Shown piece by piece: positions 16,321 through 25,830 of a stretch of DNA of 64,000 nt (position 1 is its first letter; each line of letters starts with the position of its first letter). The stretch is taken from the NCBI RefSeq assembly GCF_026241195.1, contig NZ_JAPFQO010000007.1:290186-354185 (forward strand). Direction: 5' to 3'. Origin of the DNA: Pontibacter anaerobius (GTDB lineage: Bacteria; Bacteroidota; Bacteroidia; Cytophagales; Hymenobacteraceae). The notes beneath the pieces were generated by a model. It was given only the letters and a program-made list of their open reading frames with translations, ran no database searches and had not been told where the DNA came from. A program made the position numbers and the translations under genes.

Positions 16321-17694
16321 ATGCCGCAAAACATACTTACCTGGGATAAGCTCATCTCCAAAAAACGCTTCGAAACGACCGATAAAAAGTATACTACGGA
16401 TGAGTCGGTGCGGGGCGAGTTTCAGCGCGATTACGACCGCATTGTGTTTTCCTCCGCCTTCAGAAGACTGCAGAACAAGACGCAGGTGATGCCCATGCCG
16501 GAGAGCGACTTTGTGCACACCCGCCTCACGCACAGCCTGGAGGCATCGGTGGTGGGGCGTTCGCTGGGCCGCATTGTGGGGAAAAACATACTAGAGCGTA
16601 ACCCGCAGCTGGCAGAGGAAAAGAATATTCAGGAGGCTGACTTCGGTGATGTGGTGGCCGCCGCCTGCCTCGCTCACGACATCGGCAACCCACCCTTTGG
16701 CCACTCCGGCGAGGACGCCATCTCGGCATACTTTAAAAGCGATGAGGCACAGCCATACTTGCAAAACCTGTCGGAGGCAGAAAAGGCAGACTTGTATAGC
16801 TACGAGGGCAACGCCGCAGGTTTCCGGGTGCTGACCTATACTTACCCGGCGCACTGTAACCTTCCCGGTGGCCTCAGCCTGACCTTTACCACGCTGGCTA
16901 CCTTTACCAAGTACCCTAAGGAGTCGTTGCCGGTTATCAAAAAAACGAACAGCACCAGCGAGAAGAAGTATGGCTTTTTCCAGACCGAGAAGGCGTGGTT
17001 CAACACCATTGCGCAGGAACTGGGCCTGCTGAATAAAAGCCAGGGCGAAGAGGTGTTTTACCACCGCCACCCGCTGGCTTTCCTGGTAGAGGCCGCCGAC
17101 GACATCTGTTACCGCATCATCGATTTTGAGGACGGTCTGAAACTAGGCCTGGTGCCGCAGGAACAGGGCCTGGACCTGCTCCGCCAGATTCTGAACGACG
17201 ACCCCAACCGTAAGTCCAGCCTCACTTTCTATGACTGGAAAGAAGAGATCGGTTACCTCCGTGCGCGCATTATCGGGAAGTTGATAGAGGAGACGACGGG
17301 CATTTTTCTGCAGCACGAGGAGGAGATACTGGCCGGCACCTACGACAAGCCCCTGATAAACGAAGTTAGCTGTAAGGCTGTGCTGGATAAAATAAAGGAC
17401 CTGTCTATAAAGCTGATTTACCAGAACCGCCCGGTGCTGGAGATTGAGGCAGCCGGTTTTGAGGTGCTCGGCGGTTTACTGGACGCTGGTATAAAAGCCG
17501 TGTTCAAGCCTGAGTCTAAGCACCACCGCAAACTGGGCGCACTCATTCCGCCGCACTATTTAGATTTACCAGAATCTGCCACCGACTACGAGCGCATCAT
17601 CCACATCTGCGACTTCGTTACAAGCCTCACAGACCAAGCCGCGCTGGGGTTGTACCGCAAGATAAAGGGCATTGAGCTGCCGAGGATGTATTAG
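16321..17694 (+). CDS. dgt: Deoxyguanosinetriphosphate triphosphohydrolase (dGTPase-like HD hydrolase)
   Basis: A 457-residue cytoplasmic enzyme that splits dNTPs (typically dGTP) to deoxynucleoside and triphosphate. The start is set at ATG 16321; a TTG three codons upstream is less likely. The HD metal site is visible: R and H in FVHTRLTHSLEAS (H71), the HD pair in CLAHDIGNPPFGHSGEDA (H119, D120), and a later D in the VEAADDICYRIIDFEDG stretch. The length fits the bacterial family. It starts 16 bases after the DUF3667 stop and ends 5 bases before the next gene, so the three genes form a likely operon. Confidence 0.94.
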   Translation: MPQNILTWDKLISKKRFETTDKKYTTDESVRGEFQRDYDRIVFSSAFRRLQNKTQVMPMPESDFVHTRLTHSLEASVVGRSLGRIVGKNILERNPQLAEEKNIQEADFGDVVAAACLAHDIGNPPFGHSGEDAISAYFKSDEAQPYLQNLSEAEKADLYSYEGNAAGFRVLTYTYPAHCNLPGGLSLTFTTLATFTKYPKESLPVIKKTNSTSEKKYGFFQTEKAWFNTIAQELGLLNKSQGEEVFYHRHPLAFLVEAADDICYRIIDFEDGLKLGLVPQEQGLDLLRQILNDDPNRKSSLTFYDWKEEIGYLRARIIGKLIEETTGIFLQHEEEILAGTYDKPLINEVSCKAVLDKIKDLSIKLIYQNRPVLEIEAAGFEVLGGLLDAGIKAVFKPESKHHRKLGALIPPHYLDLPESATDYERIIHICDFVTSLTDQAALGLYRKIKGIELPRMY

Positions 17695-17699
17695 GGGCT

Positions 17700-18905
17700 A
17701 TGTTAAAAGATAAACTGAGGAGAGCAGATTTGCTGCTGCTTTTGCTTTACCTGACCACCGCTGCAATCATACTTTTCAGGATTAGCGTGGAAGGCACGGG
17801 CTACCTGAGCCCCGACTCCAAGGCTTACCTCGGGCTGGCCCAGAACCTCAAGGACGCTTACGGGCTTTATGTGCCGGATGCGCAAGGAGCGGGCAGGCAT
17901 TACTTCTCCATCTGGCCTGTCGGTTACCCGGTTATGATCTATGTTTTCTCAGAGCTAACTACGCTGGATGTATACTGGGCCTCCAAAATACTGAACCTGC
18001 TATTGCTGGGTAGCGGCTTTCTGCTGCTGCGGCAAATAAACAGGCCATACTCCTTTGTGCTGGCCTCCGTGTACGGGGCCTATACTTTCCTGGAGGTACA
18101 CAGCTTTACCTGGTCTGAGGCTCCTTTTCTGCTGCTACTGCTCTTGCTGGCTTATTTTGCCAACCAAGTGTGGGGGGAAGAGCACATCAACAGGAATCTG
18201 GTCTTCATCTTCTTTATCTGCCTTGCACTGTTTTTGGTCCGCTACGTGGGGGCCTTCTCCTTTAGCGTGCCCGCGCTGCTCGGGTTATACTTTGGGTACC
18301 TGCGCAAGTATAAACAAGCATCCTGGTTTTTGGGGGCCACCCTGCTCCTGGCCATACTTGCCGGCGCCTACCTATATGCCAACTATGCCTTGAGCGGTTT
18401 TGCCACAGGGTTTGACAGGCTGGAGGCCAAGACAGAGGCGGCGCGAAGCTTTGTGCCGATGCTGCTGAAAGGGCTGATGAATGAGTTCCTGGTGATCCGG
18501 GAGTACAGGCCCCAAAACCAACCGGACTACCTGTTGTATGCGACAGCATTGCTTCAGCTGCTGGTGCTGGTATACATTGGCATCAACTTAAAAAAGTATT
18601 ACAGCTTTGGGTGTGAAACAAGGAAAAACAGCTTTTCGGTGACTTGTCTCAGCATCGGGTTGTTATACTTTGTGGCGATACTTGCGCTACGCATACTGTC
18701 ACATTTCGATGACCTGGATTATCGCCTGCTCTCCCCGCTTAGCTTTATGGCATTCATCGGTATACTGCATAGTTTTGTCTCGCTGCCAGATATGAACAAG
18801 GAAATTGTACGGATGAAGTTCTTAATCTTTGCATTCTTCGTACTATCGTTGTTGCTCAATGTACCAAAGAAGTTTGTGGTGAGCCAGCTGCAGTTGCTGT
18901 TTTAG
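17700..18905 (+). CDS. Polytopic membrane protein, probable GT-C type glycosyltransferase
   Basis: A 401-residue hydrophobic protein with about ten membrane segments. The first extracytoplasmic loop contains LSPDSKAYLGLAQNL and a downstream WPVGYP, the pattern of GT-C/PMT-like lipid-linked sugar transferases, where an Asp in this loop is catalytic. I cannot name the sugar, the lipid carrier or the acceptor. The gene starts 5 bases after the dGTPase stop codon. It is followed 72 bases later by a CDP-alcohol phosphatidyltransferase, so an envelope role fits. Another polytopic family cannot be excluded. Confidence 0.6.
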   Translation: MLKDKLRRADLLLLLLYLTTAAIILFRISVEGTGYLSPDSKAYLGLAQNLKDAYGLYVPDAQGAGRHYFSIWPVGYPVMIYVFSELTTLDVYWASKILNLLLLGSGFLLLRQINRPYSFVLASVYGAYTFLEVHSFTWSEAPFLLLLLLLAYFANQVWGEEHINRNLVFIFFICLALFLVRYVGAFSFSVPALLGLYFGYLRKYKQASWFLGATLLLAILAGAYLYANYALSGFATGFDRLEAKTEAARSFVPMLLKGLMNEFLVIREYRPQNQPDYLLYATALLQLLVLVYIGINLKKYYSFGCETRKNSFSVTCLSIGLLYFVAILALRILSHFDDLDYRLLSPLSFMAFIGILHSFVSLPDMNKEIVRMKFLIFAFFVLSLLLNVPKKFVVSQLQLLF

Positions 18906-18977
18906 CAAGTATAGCATTCCCCGAATCCATCCCTAATTCCATCATCAGCGTATGAGCTAAAACGTAACAACTGGCGT

Positions 18978-19568
18978 ATGTCTCAGTCGCTGTTCAACTT
19001 CAAAACATACAGGCTGCAGGATTGGCTCTCGGTTTACCGGTTGCTGGCAGTACCGGCGTTGCTGTACACGCTGTTAAACAGGCATGAACGGATATTCCTG
19101 GCGCTGTTGGCTATCAGCCTGGCCACGGATGGCATAGATGGCCTGCTGGCGAGGCGGCAGCGGCAGAAGAGCAGGCGCGGTGCCAAACTAGACACGTACG
19201 GCGACCTGCTCACGGTGCCGTTCATGCTGGCCAGCCTGCTTATATTCAGGCCCGATTTCCTGGCGGAGCAGGCCGTGTTATTAAGCATATTAGTGGGTCT
19301 ATACTTTCTGGAACTGGGAGCTTCGATGCTTCGCTACGGTAAACCAAGCAGCTTCCATACCTACCTCGACAAAATCTCTTTCATACTTTTAGGCATCTTC
19401 TACTTCAGCTTTTTCCTGTTTGGCTTTATAGGCTGGTACTTCTATTTTGCCATGGCCGTAGCCATACTGGCGGAGCTGGAGGAACTGGCGCTGGTGCTGC
19501 GGCTGCCCAGGTGGAGGAGCAACGTAAAAGGTTTGTACTGGGTGCTGCAGGAAAGGCGGCTTCAGTAA
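18978..19568 (+). CDS. CDP-alcohol phosphatidyltransferase family membrane enzyme
   Basis: A 196-residue membrane enzyme. It carries the full family signature D51-xx-D54-G55-xx-A58-R59-x8-G68-xxx-D72-xxx-D76, which binds two metals and the CDP-lipid. Four to six membrane segments surround it. Such enzymes transfer a phosphatidyl group from CDP-diacylglycerol to an alcohol (for example glycerol 3-phosphate, serine or inositol phosphate). The acceptor cannot be read from the motif. The C-terminal WVLQERR tail is basic and cytoplasmic. It lies downstream of the GT-C-like gene in the same direction. Confidence 0.88.
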   Translation: MSQSLFNFKTYRLQDWLSVYRLLAVPALLYTLLNRHERIFLALLAISLATDGIDGLLARRQRQKSRRGAKLDTYGDLLTVPFMLASLLIFRPDFLAEQAVLLSILVGLYFLELGASMLRYGKPSSFHTYLDKISFILLGIFYFSFFLFGFIGWYFYFAMAVAILAELEELALVLRLPRWRSNVKGLYWVLQERRLQ

Positions 19569-19785
19569 ATGGCTCGCCGAAGGCATCTTGCTTTCGCCCC
19601 TCCTGCACATTCGTCTATAAAAAAAGTGGGTTCGTCTGCGCGCCCCTCTCATCTGTATAATGCGGCTGCTTAAGCGGCGCCTAAATTCGCTTCTTAGTGC
19701 TTTTTGAATTAATTTTAGACGTTGTAGCACAGCTGCGGCAGAAGGCCTACGGGCCTTTTACACTCTTATCAACTAACCAAAACAC

Positions 19786-21123
19786 ATGAAAAGCAAGTTT
19801 ATCATTTGCCTTTTGTGGTGTGCCACCAGCCTCGCGGCAATGGCGCAGAGCAAAAGCAACAAGATTGAGTTTACGGAGTACACGCTCCCGAACGGCCTGC
19901 ACGTAATCCTGCACCAGGATAACTCTACGCCCAATGTGGCGGTGTCGGTGCTGTACCATGTAGGCTCCAAAAACGAGGTGGAGGGTCGCTCCGGCTTTGC
20001 GCACTTCTTCGAGCACCTGATGTTTGAGGGCACTGAGAACATCGGTCGCGGCGAGTATAGCTCCCTGGTACAGAAAGCCGGCGGGGCCCTGAACGCCAAT
20101 ACCTCTTTTGACCGCACTTACTACTATGAGCTGCTGCCATCGAACCAGGTGGAGCTTGGCCTTTGGCTGGAAGCAGAGCGCATGAAGCACGCCAAGGTGG
20201 ACGAGGTGGGCGTAGAAACCCAGCGTAAGGTGGTGCAGGAGGAGAAGCGTGAGCGCATCGACAACCAGCCTTACGGTTCGATGGGCGAGAATGTGTTTGC
20301 CCTGGCCTATAAAGAGCACCCTTACAAAACCATGCCGATCGGTTCTTTCGAGGACCTGAACGCGGCCAGCATTGAGGAATTCCGTGATTTCTACAAGACC
20401 TTCTACGTTCCGAATAACGCGACGCTTTCCGTGGCGGGCGACATCAACGTTGAGGAAACCAAGAAGATGATCGAAAAGTACTTTGGCGGCATCGCGAAAG
20501 GAACAAAAGAGATTCCGCGCCCGGATGTAGAGGAGCCGAAGCAGACCGAGGAGCGTCGCAAAACGGTGTATGACAACATCCAACTGCCAGCCGTTATCCA
20601 GGCCTACCATGTGCCGGAGCAGGGCACGGATGACTTCTACGCCCTGTCTATGCTGACTACGCTGCTGAGCGGTGGCGAGAGTGCACGTTTGCCGAAGGCG
20701 CTGGTGGATAAGCAGCAGAAAGCCGTGGCCGCTGCCTCCATCCCCTTCCCTACCGAAGACCCGGGCCTGTTCCTGACCTTTGCCATTGCCAACATGGGCG
20801 TGGAAGTGGATGATCTGGAGCAAGCCATGAACGCCGAGATAGAGCGTGTGAAGACAGAGCCGCTAACTGACCGTGAGTTCCAAAAACTGCGCAACCAGGT
20901 AGAGAGTAACTTTGTGCAGCAGAACAGCACCGTGGCTGGCCGTGCCGAGAGCCTGGCCAACTACCATGTATACTTCGGCGATGCAAACCTGATCAACACG
21001 GAGCTGCAGCGCTACCTGAACGTGACAAAGGAAGACATCCGGCGTGTGGCCAAGGAGTACCTGACCAAAAGCAACCGCGTGGTGCTGCACTACCTGCCAA
21101 AATCAGCTGAAGCAAAGCAGTAG
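19786..21123 (+). CDS. M16 family zinc protease, catalytic subunit
   Basis: A 445-residue exported peptidase (signal peptide 1-21, ending AMAQ). The inverted zinc motif HFFEH is at 73-77 and the third ligand is probably E152 or E153 (VVQEEKRERIDNQPYG). The second half is the non-catalytic M16C-like lobe. M16 enzymes of this kind degrade short peptides in the periplasm and work as a pair with an inactive partner. The inactive homologue lies immediately downstream (130 bases), so the two presumably assemble into one clam-shaped protease. Confidence 0.93.
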   Translation: MKSKFIICLLWCATSLAAMAQSKSNKIEFTEYTLPNGLHVILHQDNSTPNVAVSVLYHVGSKNEVEGRSGFAHFFEHLMFEGTENIGRGEYSSLVQKAGGALNANTSFDRTYYYELLPSNQVELGLWLEAERMKHAKVDEVGVETQRKVVQEEKRERIDNQPYGSMGENVFALAYKEHPYKTMPIGSFEDLNAASIEEFRDFYKTFYVPNNATLSVAGDINVEETKKMIEKYFGGIAKGTKEIPRPDVEEPKQTEERRKTVYDNIQLPAVIQAYHVPEQGTDDFYALSMLTTLLSGGESARLPKALVDKQQKAVAAASIPFPTEDPGLFLTFAIANMGVEVDDLEQAMNAEIERVKTEPLTDREFQKLRNQVESNFVQQNSTVAGRAESLANYHVYFGDANLINTELQRYLNVTKEDIRRVAKEYLTKSNRVVLHYLPKSAEAKQ

Positions 21124-21252
21124 TTATTTTAGACAAAGGACTAAGCCGGACAAAAGGCCTCGTTGCATACTGCAAAAGAGAAATTATACTTTAACTCGCC
21201 TTTTGCCCTTTGCCGATGAATCCTTTTTCGGGATCAAAATCTGAGATATATC

Positions 21253-23340
21253 ATGATAAAGAAACTATATAGTACCGCATTTCTGGCGCTGGCACTAACG
21301 TGCGTGATGCCGGCCCAGGCACAACAATCCACTCCCCCGCCTCCGGGCCCAGCGCCCAAAATTGAGCTGGGCAAGTATGAGCACTTCACTCTAAAGAACG
21401 GCCTGAAAGTATACGTGGTAGAAAACCATAAGCAGCCGGTAGTCTCTATGTCGCTGGTGCTGGACCGCGATCCGATCCTGGAAGGCGACAAAGCCGGATA
21501 CGTGCAGGCTGCGGGCCAGATGATGCGCACGGGTACCACCAACCGCACCAAAGACCAGTTTGATGAGCAGGTAGACTTCATTGGGGCCGACCTGGGCTTC
21601 TCTTCTACCGGCTTCAACGCCTCGGCTTTAAAGAAACACCTGCCCGTGCTGCTTGACCTGACCACGGATGCGCTGCTGAACCCGAAGTTTACGCAGGAGG
21701 AGCTGGACAAGATCAAAAAGCAGATGAAATCTAGCCTGGCGCAGGCCAAGGACAACCCGGATGCCATTGCCAGCCGCACCCGCAACCTGGTGCTGTATGG
21801 CAAAGACCACCCCTACGGTGAGCTGATGACAGAGCAGACGGTGGACAACTTTACACTGGAGGACATTCAGAAATACTACAACACGTACTACAAGCCGAAC
21901 ATCGGCTACCTGGCCGTGGTGGGCGACGTAACCCCGAAGGAGATGAAGAAACTCCTGAAGAAGTCGTTTGGCAAGTGGAAGAAAGGCAATGTGGAGGAGA
22001 TAAAGTATGAACTGCCGCAAAAGCCGGAGCAAACGCAGGTAGTGATCGTGGATAGGCCAAGCTCAGTGCAAAGCTCGCTTATACTTACAAATCCTGCCGA
22101 CCTGAAGCCGGGTGCACAGGATGCCGTGGCGACCTCGCTGATGAACAATATACTGGGTGGCGGCATGGACTCCCGCTTGTTCCAGAACCTGCGCGAAACG
22201 CACGGCTATACTTACGGCGCTTACTCTTCTATCAGTTCTGATGAGATTTTGGGCCGCTTTAACGCCAGTGCCAACGTGCGCAACGCGGTTACCGACAGTG
22301 CGGTGGTGGAGTTTATGAACGAGCTGAGCAAAATCCGCAGCGAGCGTGTGAGCGACGAGGAACTGCGCGATGCGAAGGCTTACGTCATGGGTAGCTTCGG
22401 CCGCGGGCTGGAGAATCCGGCTACCGTGGCAGTATACGCCATTAACACGGCGCGTTATGGTTTACCTGAAGACTACTACCCGAACTACCTGAAGAAGGTG
22501 GAGGCCGTGACGGCTGAGGATGTGCAGCGTGTGGCGCAGAAGTATATTAACCCGGATAAAATGTATGTGCTGGCTGTAGGCAACGCCTCCGAGATAGCTG
22601 ACAAGCTGAAGAAATTCGATAAGGACGACAGCCAGATCACCTATTACAACACTGTAGGCGAGAAAGTAGACCGTAAGGCTATGGGCGTTCCGGCTGGCCT
22701 GACCGCAGAGCAGGTGATCAACGACTACATCAAAGCCATCGGCGGGAAAGCAAATATCGAGAAGCTAAAGGATGTTACTGTTACTAGCAATGCTTCTATC
22801 CAAGGTATGACGCTGGTGTTTAAGCAGCAGCAGAAAGGCAACGATAAGTTTGCGGTGCAGGTGCTGATGAATAACAACCCGATGCAGCGCGTGATCATCA
22901 ACGGGGATAAAGGCAAGATAGAAGCTCCGATGCAGGGCATGAACAAGGAAATATCCGGTGAAGACCTGAAAGCGCAGAAGCTGGAAGCCAACTTGTTCCC
23001 GGTGCTGCAGTACGAGAAGTTGGGCATTCAAACAAAGCTTACCGGTGTAGAGGATGTGGATGGCACTGAGGCTTACGCTGTAGAGGTAACACAGCCAAAT
23101 GGGCAGAAGACCACGCACTACTACGCCAAAGACTCCGGCCTGCGCCTGAAAGAGGTAAACAGCCTGGAAACACCGCAGGGCATCATCACCCAAACCAAAA
23201 CCTATAGCAACTACAAAGAAGTAAACGGCGTGAAGTTCCCATACATGGTAGAAACCGTAGTAGGGCCGCAGACGATCAAAGCTGAAGTACAGAATATTGA
23301 AGTAAACAAAGGCCTGAGCGACGATACGTTTAAGCTATAG
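21253..23340 (+). CDS. M16 family protease-like protein without zinc motif, with C-terminal LolA-like extension
   Basis: A 695-residue exported protein (signal peptide ending about residue 23, AQAQ). Two M16 lobes span about residues 30-470. At the place of HxxEH the sequence reads VQAAGQMM, so the metal ligands are lost and the subunit cannot be catalytic by itself. About 490-695 is an additional beta-rich domain (VTVTSNASIQGMTLVFKQQQ, then GVKFPYMVE) that resembles the outer-membrane lipoprotein-sorting fold. It probably holds substrate and completes the cavity with the upstream active subunit. A terminator follows 20 bases after the stop. Confidence 0.9.
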   Translation: MIKKLYSTAFLALALTCVMPAQAQQSTPPPPGPAPKIELGKYEHFTLKNGLKVYVVENHKQPVVSMSLVLDRDPILEGDKAGYVQAAGQMMRTGTTNRTKDQFDEQVDFIGADLGFSSTGFNASALKKHLPVLLDLTTDALLNPKFTQEELDKIKKQMKSSLAQAKDNPDAIASRTRNLVLYGKDHPYGELMTEQTVDNFTLEDIQKYYNTYYKPNIGYLAVVGDVTPKEMKKLLKKSFGKWKKGNVEEIKYELPQKPEQTQVVIVDRPSSVQSSLILTNPADLKPGAQDAVATSLMNNILGGGMDSRLFQNLRETHGYTYGAYSSISSDEILGRFNASANVRNAVTDSAVVEFMNELSKIRSERVSDEELRDAKAYVMGSFGRGLENPATVAVYAINTARYGLPEDYYPNYLKKVEAVTAEDVQRVAQKYINPDKMYVLAVGNASEIADKLKKFDKDDSQITYYNTVGEKVDRKAMGVPAGLTAEQVINDYIKAIGGKANIEKLKDVTVTSNASIQGMTLVFKQQQKGNDKFAVQVLMNNNPMQRVIINGDKGKIEAPMQGMNKEISGEDLKAQKLEANLFPVLQYEKLGIQTKLTGVEDVDGTEAYAVEVTQPNGQKTTHYYAKDSGLRLKEVNSLETPQGIITQTKTYSNYKEVNGVKFPYMVETVVGPQTIKAEVQNIEVNKGLSDDTFKL

Positions 23341-23360
23341 TTTATACTTGCTGATGATTT

Positions 23361-23399
23361 AAAGGCGGCTGCTCTTGTTAGGGCAGCCGCTTTTTTTAT
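23361..23399 (+). terminator. Terminator after the M16 pair
   Basis: Inverted repeat AAAGGCGGCTGC / GCAGCCGCTTT with an imperfect loop side, followed by seven T, just after the second M16 gene. Confidence 0.85.
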
Positions 23400-23477
23400 T
23401 GCTGGTATTTTGATAAAAGCTTCCCTAGTGAAAGCTGAGAATCCCGGAGCGACCGCTAGTGCTTTTTATACTTTCAT

Positions 23478-23695
23478 AGCCCCTGCTTTCTGTAAACGGA
23501 TACAAGCTATCCTTTCTTTCTGCGGTTCATCCTCAGTCTTACAAATCCATTGTTGCATCTCTGGCAGTGGTGCGCTCAAGCCCGCGAAGGCTCGTCTTCC
23601 CGCATCGCGCGCCAGGGCGCTGCCACTATCGTGGCACCGGATCTCACAAGGCGCTCAACGGAAAGACTGGGAACAGTTTTCGATAGCCACCGCTG
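23478..23695 (-). repeat. Structured dispersed element A, copy 2
   Basis: Reverse-oriented copy of the element at 9123-9352. Hairpin 1 reads TGCCAC, loop, GTGGCA (23621-23636), a changed but fully paired stem. Hairpin 2 (in the minus sense AGCCT, TCGC, GGGCT) has a G-U pair in that sense and a C-A mismatch in the other. About 15 bases that follow hairpin 1 in copies 1 and 4 are missing here. A TATACTT heptamer (23468-23474) flanks the end at 23478. Confidence 0.85.
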
Positions 23696-23704
23696 ACGGA
23701 GCTT

Positions 23705-23835
23705 GAGCCGGGCTCCCTCTCCTGTTCTTAGGAGAGGGTTGGGGAGAGGTGAAACTCCCCTCCTCGGAGGGGCTAGGGGTGGGTTTACACCTGCAGAAGC
23801 TCCCTCCCCTGTTTTAGAGGAAAGCTGGGGTGGGG
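23705..23835. repeat. C-rich REP-like repeats (family B)
   Basis: Two or three modules of the CTCCCTCTCC...GGAGAGGG and ACTCCCCTCCTCGGAGGGGC type, joined by GGGTGGGTTTACACCTGCAG, a junction that recurs at about 60360 and, in the other orientation, at about 8938. It directly follows element A copy 2 on the side of its GGCTATCG end, as at the other three loci. Confidence 0.78.
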
Positions 23836-23839
23836 TAAC

Positions 23840-24748
23840 CTAAAACAACTCCCCCTGCACAGGCTGCACAAACTTCTTTGGAGGCTTCAGGTCAAACCCG
23901 CACACTTCATTCAGCTGCTGCACCAGGTATGTTTCCAGCTCCGGGGCAAGCGTATTATCCGGCTCATGCACGAAGAAGTATAGTTGCTGCAAACCGTTTT
24001 CAAACCACTTCTTCAGGCGCTCAACCCAGGCATCGATGCGGGTGTAATCGGTGGGATGCAGGCCGTTGCCAACGAACCGGATCATGGCGGAAGGTGTGGT
24101 GAGGCGCATGTGTAGCACATCGCGGCGGCCGGCTACATCTGTAAGCACAGTGCCAACTTTATACTTCTCCAGCACCTCAAACAGCTCCAGGCTGGCCACG
24201 TTGTCGGTAAACCAATCCGGGTGGCGCAACTCTACGGTGATAGGTATACTTTCCGGTATAAAGGCAAGGAAAGCCTCCAGATCGGGAAGTTGGGCGGGGG
24301 CAAAGTATGGCGGCAGCTGCAGAAAGGCTTCTCCCAGCTTATCCTCCAGCCCCGCAATGGCCGAGCAAAAGGCCGCTGTTACATCCTGGGTGCTGCGCAG
24401 GGCGGCTTCGTGGCTGATAAGTTGTGGGAACTTAGGGCAGAACTTAAACCCGCGCGGCACCGTGTTTCGCCAGCGGTCGATGGTGTCGGGGCTGGGGATG
24501 TGGTAGTGCGTGCTGTTGAGCTCGATGGTGTTGAACTGCTTGCCGTACCACTGCAGCGATTCCCGCTCGGGCATGCCGGCAGGGTAGTATTTTCCCACCC
24601 AGGCTTTGTTTACCCACACCGGCAGGCCCACGTATACCTGCGGTTTAATGTAGCTCCCAGAGCGCTGCAGCAACGGCAGCGTGTCGGGGTGGTTTGGGGG
24701 CAGCGTAAAGTCTACGCGGCTGATGTCGGGCAGCTTTCCAAAGTCCAT
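23840..24748 (-). CDS. DUF72 (YecE-like) family protein
   Basis: A 302-residue protein of the DUF72 family, which adopts a TIM-barrel fold and has no settled biochemical role. Typical family segments are visible: a YVGLPVWVNKAWVGKYYP start (about residue 38), a FNTIELNSTHYHIPS strand (about 72-86) with the conserved E-N-T/H pattern, W-x-FKFCPKFPQLISH, a proline-rich LGEAFLQLPPYF, and the late VELRHPDW and HMRL segments. The gene stands alone on the minus strand between repeat elements. A predicted domain is supported; any enzymatic activity is not. Confidence 0.88.
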   Translation of the reverse strand: MDFGKLPDISRVDFTLPPNHPDTLPLLQRSGSYIKPQVYVGLPVWVNKAWVGKYYPAGMPERESLQWYGKQFNTIELNSTHYHIPSPDTIDRWRNTVPRGFKFCPKFPQLISHEAALRSTQDVTAAFCSAIAGLEDKLGEAFLQLPPYFAPAQLPDLEAFLAFIPESIPITVELRHPDWFTDNVASLELFEVLEKYKVGTVLTDVAGRRDVLHMRLTTPSAMIRFVGNGLHPTDYTRIDAWVERLKKWFENGLQQLYFFVHEPDNTLAPELETYLVQQLNEVCGFDLKPPKKFVQPVQGELF

Positions 24749-25086
24749 AGTTTTATGCTTTAAATTACTATACGTGCAAGGCCAAAATTAGCAGGAACCA
24801 CGTATCAGCCTCACTCAAATTACAGTAAAAATTGGCCGAAAATTGGACCAAATCTACTTGGCCGAAAGAAAATTTCTAATTATTTTTTATAGGCTATTTT
24901 CTATGCTCCAGATACATGAAAATATAGCCATACGTGCTTTAAAAAGCGATTTTCGCATTAGCAGACTTAAGGCAAATTTACCGGTGCTGCCTATATCCCC
25001 CTACACCCTTGGCGCAATAATGGCGTAAAAGGCTCCGTTTAAAAACAAATTCCGTAATTTTGCGGCTTCACCAACTATTAAGTGAT
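24749..25086. other. Divergent intergenic region upstream of rlpA-like gene
   Basis: Holds the start regions of the DUF72 gene (minus) and the RlpA-like gene (plus). The only clear signal is a perfect -7 element, reported separately. A 61-codon frame at 24843-25028 has no family features and is probably chance. Confidence 0.5.
25055..25062 (+). promoter_or_regulatory. Putative -7 promoter element of the RlpA-like gene
   Basis: TAATTTTG matches the Bacteroidetes -7 consensus TAnnTTTG exactly and lies 25 bases before the start codon. No clear TTG lies 19-21 bases upstream, so only the -7 box is claimed. Confidence 0.45.
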
Positions 25087-25584
25087 ATGAATCAGAATAG
25101 AAAGTGCTTTATTTTTTCATTGATCATTTTTCTATTTGTCGGCATTAGCCAACCAACTTTTGCACAAAACAACTCTAGCCAGCCCAAAGTACTGAAAGGC
25201 GAGGCATCGTGGTACGGCAGCCGTTACCACGGCAGAAAAACCAGCAGCGGCGAGCGTTACAACAAGAACGACATGACAGCCGCTCACAAAACACTTCCCT
25301 TCGGCACGAAGGTGAAAGTAACCAACCTCGAAAACAACCAGTGGGTAATCCTGCGCATCAACGACCGGGGCCCTTTTGTAGGCGACCGCATTATCGATGT
25401 GTCTGAGGCAGCTGCCCGCAAGCTCGACTTCCACAGCCAGGGTATTGGCAATGTTAAAGTTGAGGTGCTGGACTCGAAGGCGGAGCTTGCTGCCGCCATC
25501 GGCTTTTCTTTCGACGTGCCTTCTTTTGCCAAAAATGAGCTTAACTCCGGTATAGACACGGGGATGCTGCTTAGCCAAAGGTAG
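25087..25584 (+). CDS. RlpA-like double-psi beta-barrel protein (septal lytic transglycosylase family)
   Basis: A 165-residue exported protein. The start is placed at ATG 25087 (MNQNRKCFIFSL), giving a signal peptide that ends near FAQ at about residue 27. The RlpA domain (about 38-130) shows GEASWYGSRYHGRKTSSGE, the MTAAHKTLPFGTKVKVTN strand and the RINDRGPF-x-x-DRIIDVS motif that holds the conserved Asp. RlpA proteins cut peptidoglycan strands that lack stem peptides at the septum. No SPOR domain follows, so septal targeting would need another partner. Two terminator-like hairpins lie just downstream. Confidence 0.92.
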   Translation: MNQNRKCFIFSLIIFLFVGISQPTFAQNNSSQPKVLKGEASWYGSRYHGRKTSSGERYNKNDMTAAHKTLPFGTKVKVTNLENNQWVILRINDRGPFVGDRIIDVSEAAARKLDFHSQGIGNVKVEVLDSKAELAAAIGFSFDVPSFAKNELNSGIDTGMLLSQR

Positions 25585-25637
25585 GGGTGGCAAGGCTGCT
25601 AAAGCCTTTTAAATTTCTCGAAGTAATTTACTTTTTA

Positions 25638-25676
25638 GAAGCGCGGTGCCTGTAGAGGCCCTGCGCTTTTGTTGTT
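25638..25676 (+). terminator. Terminator after the RlpA-like gene
   Basis: AAGCGCGGTGCCT / AGGCCCTGCGCTT stem with one mismatch and a GTAG loop, followed by TTGTTGTTT. A weaker hairpin (AAGGCT / AGCCTT) precedes it at 25591-25610. Confidence 0.7.
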
Positions 25677-25830
25677 TATAGCCTTTTTGGTAGAAAGGTA
25701 TACTTGCTTCATCTATAAAAACCTATCGTTTAGCTTATAAGGTGTGGTGGTGCTTTGAGAAGCAAAATAGAATTGCTATACTTAAGATACCAAAACAAAA
25801 CTCATTGTACTTAACTAACCTTACTACACC

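Noticed and set aside
19747..20823. 358-codon minus-strand frame over the M16 gene
   Set aside because: Shadow of the M16 coding strand with high GC third positions; no start or domain signals.
24221..24763. 180-codon plus-strand frame antisense to the DUF72 gene
   Set aside because: The minus-strand DUF72 protein explains the open frame; no family features in the antisense product.
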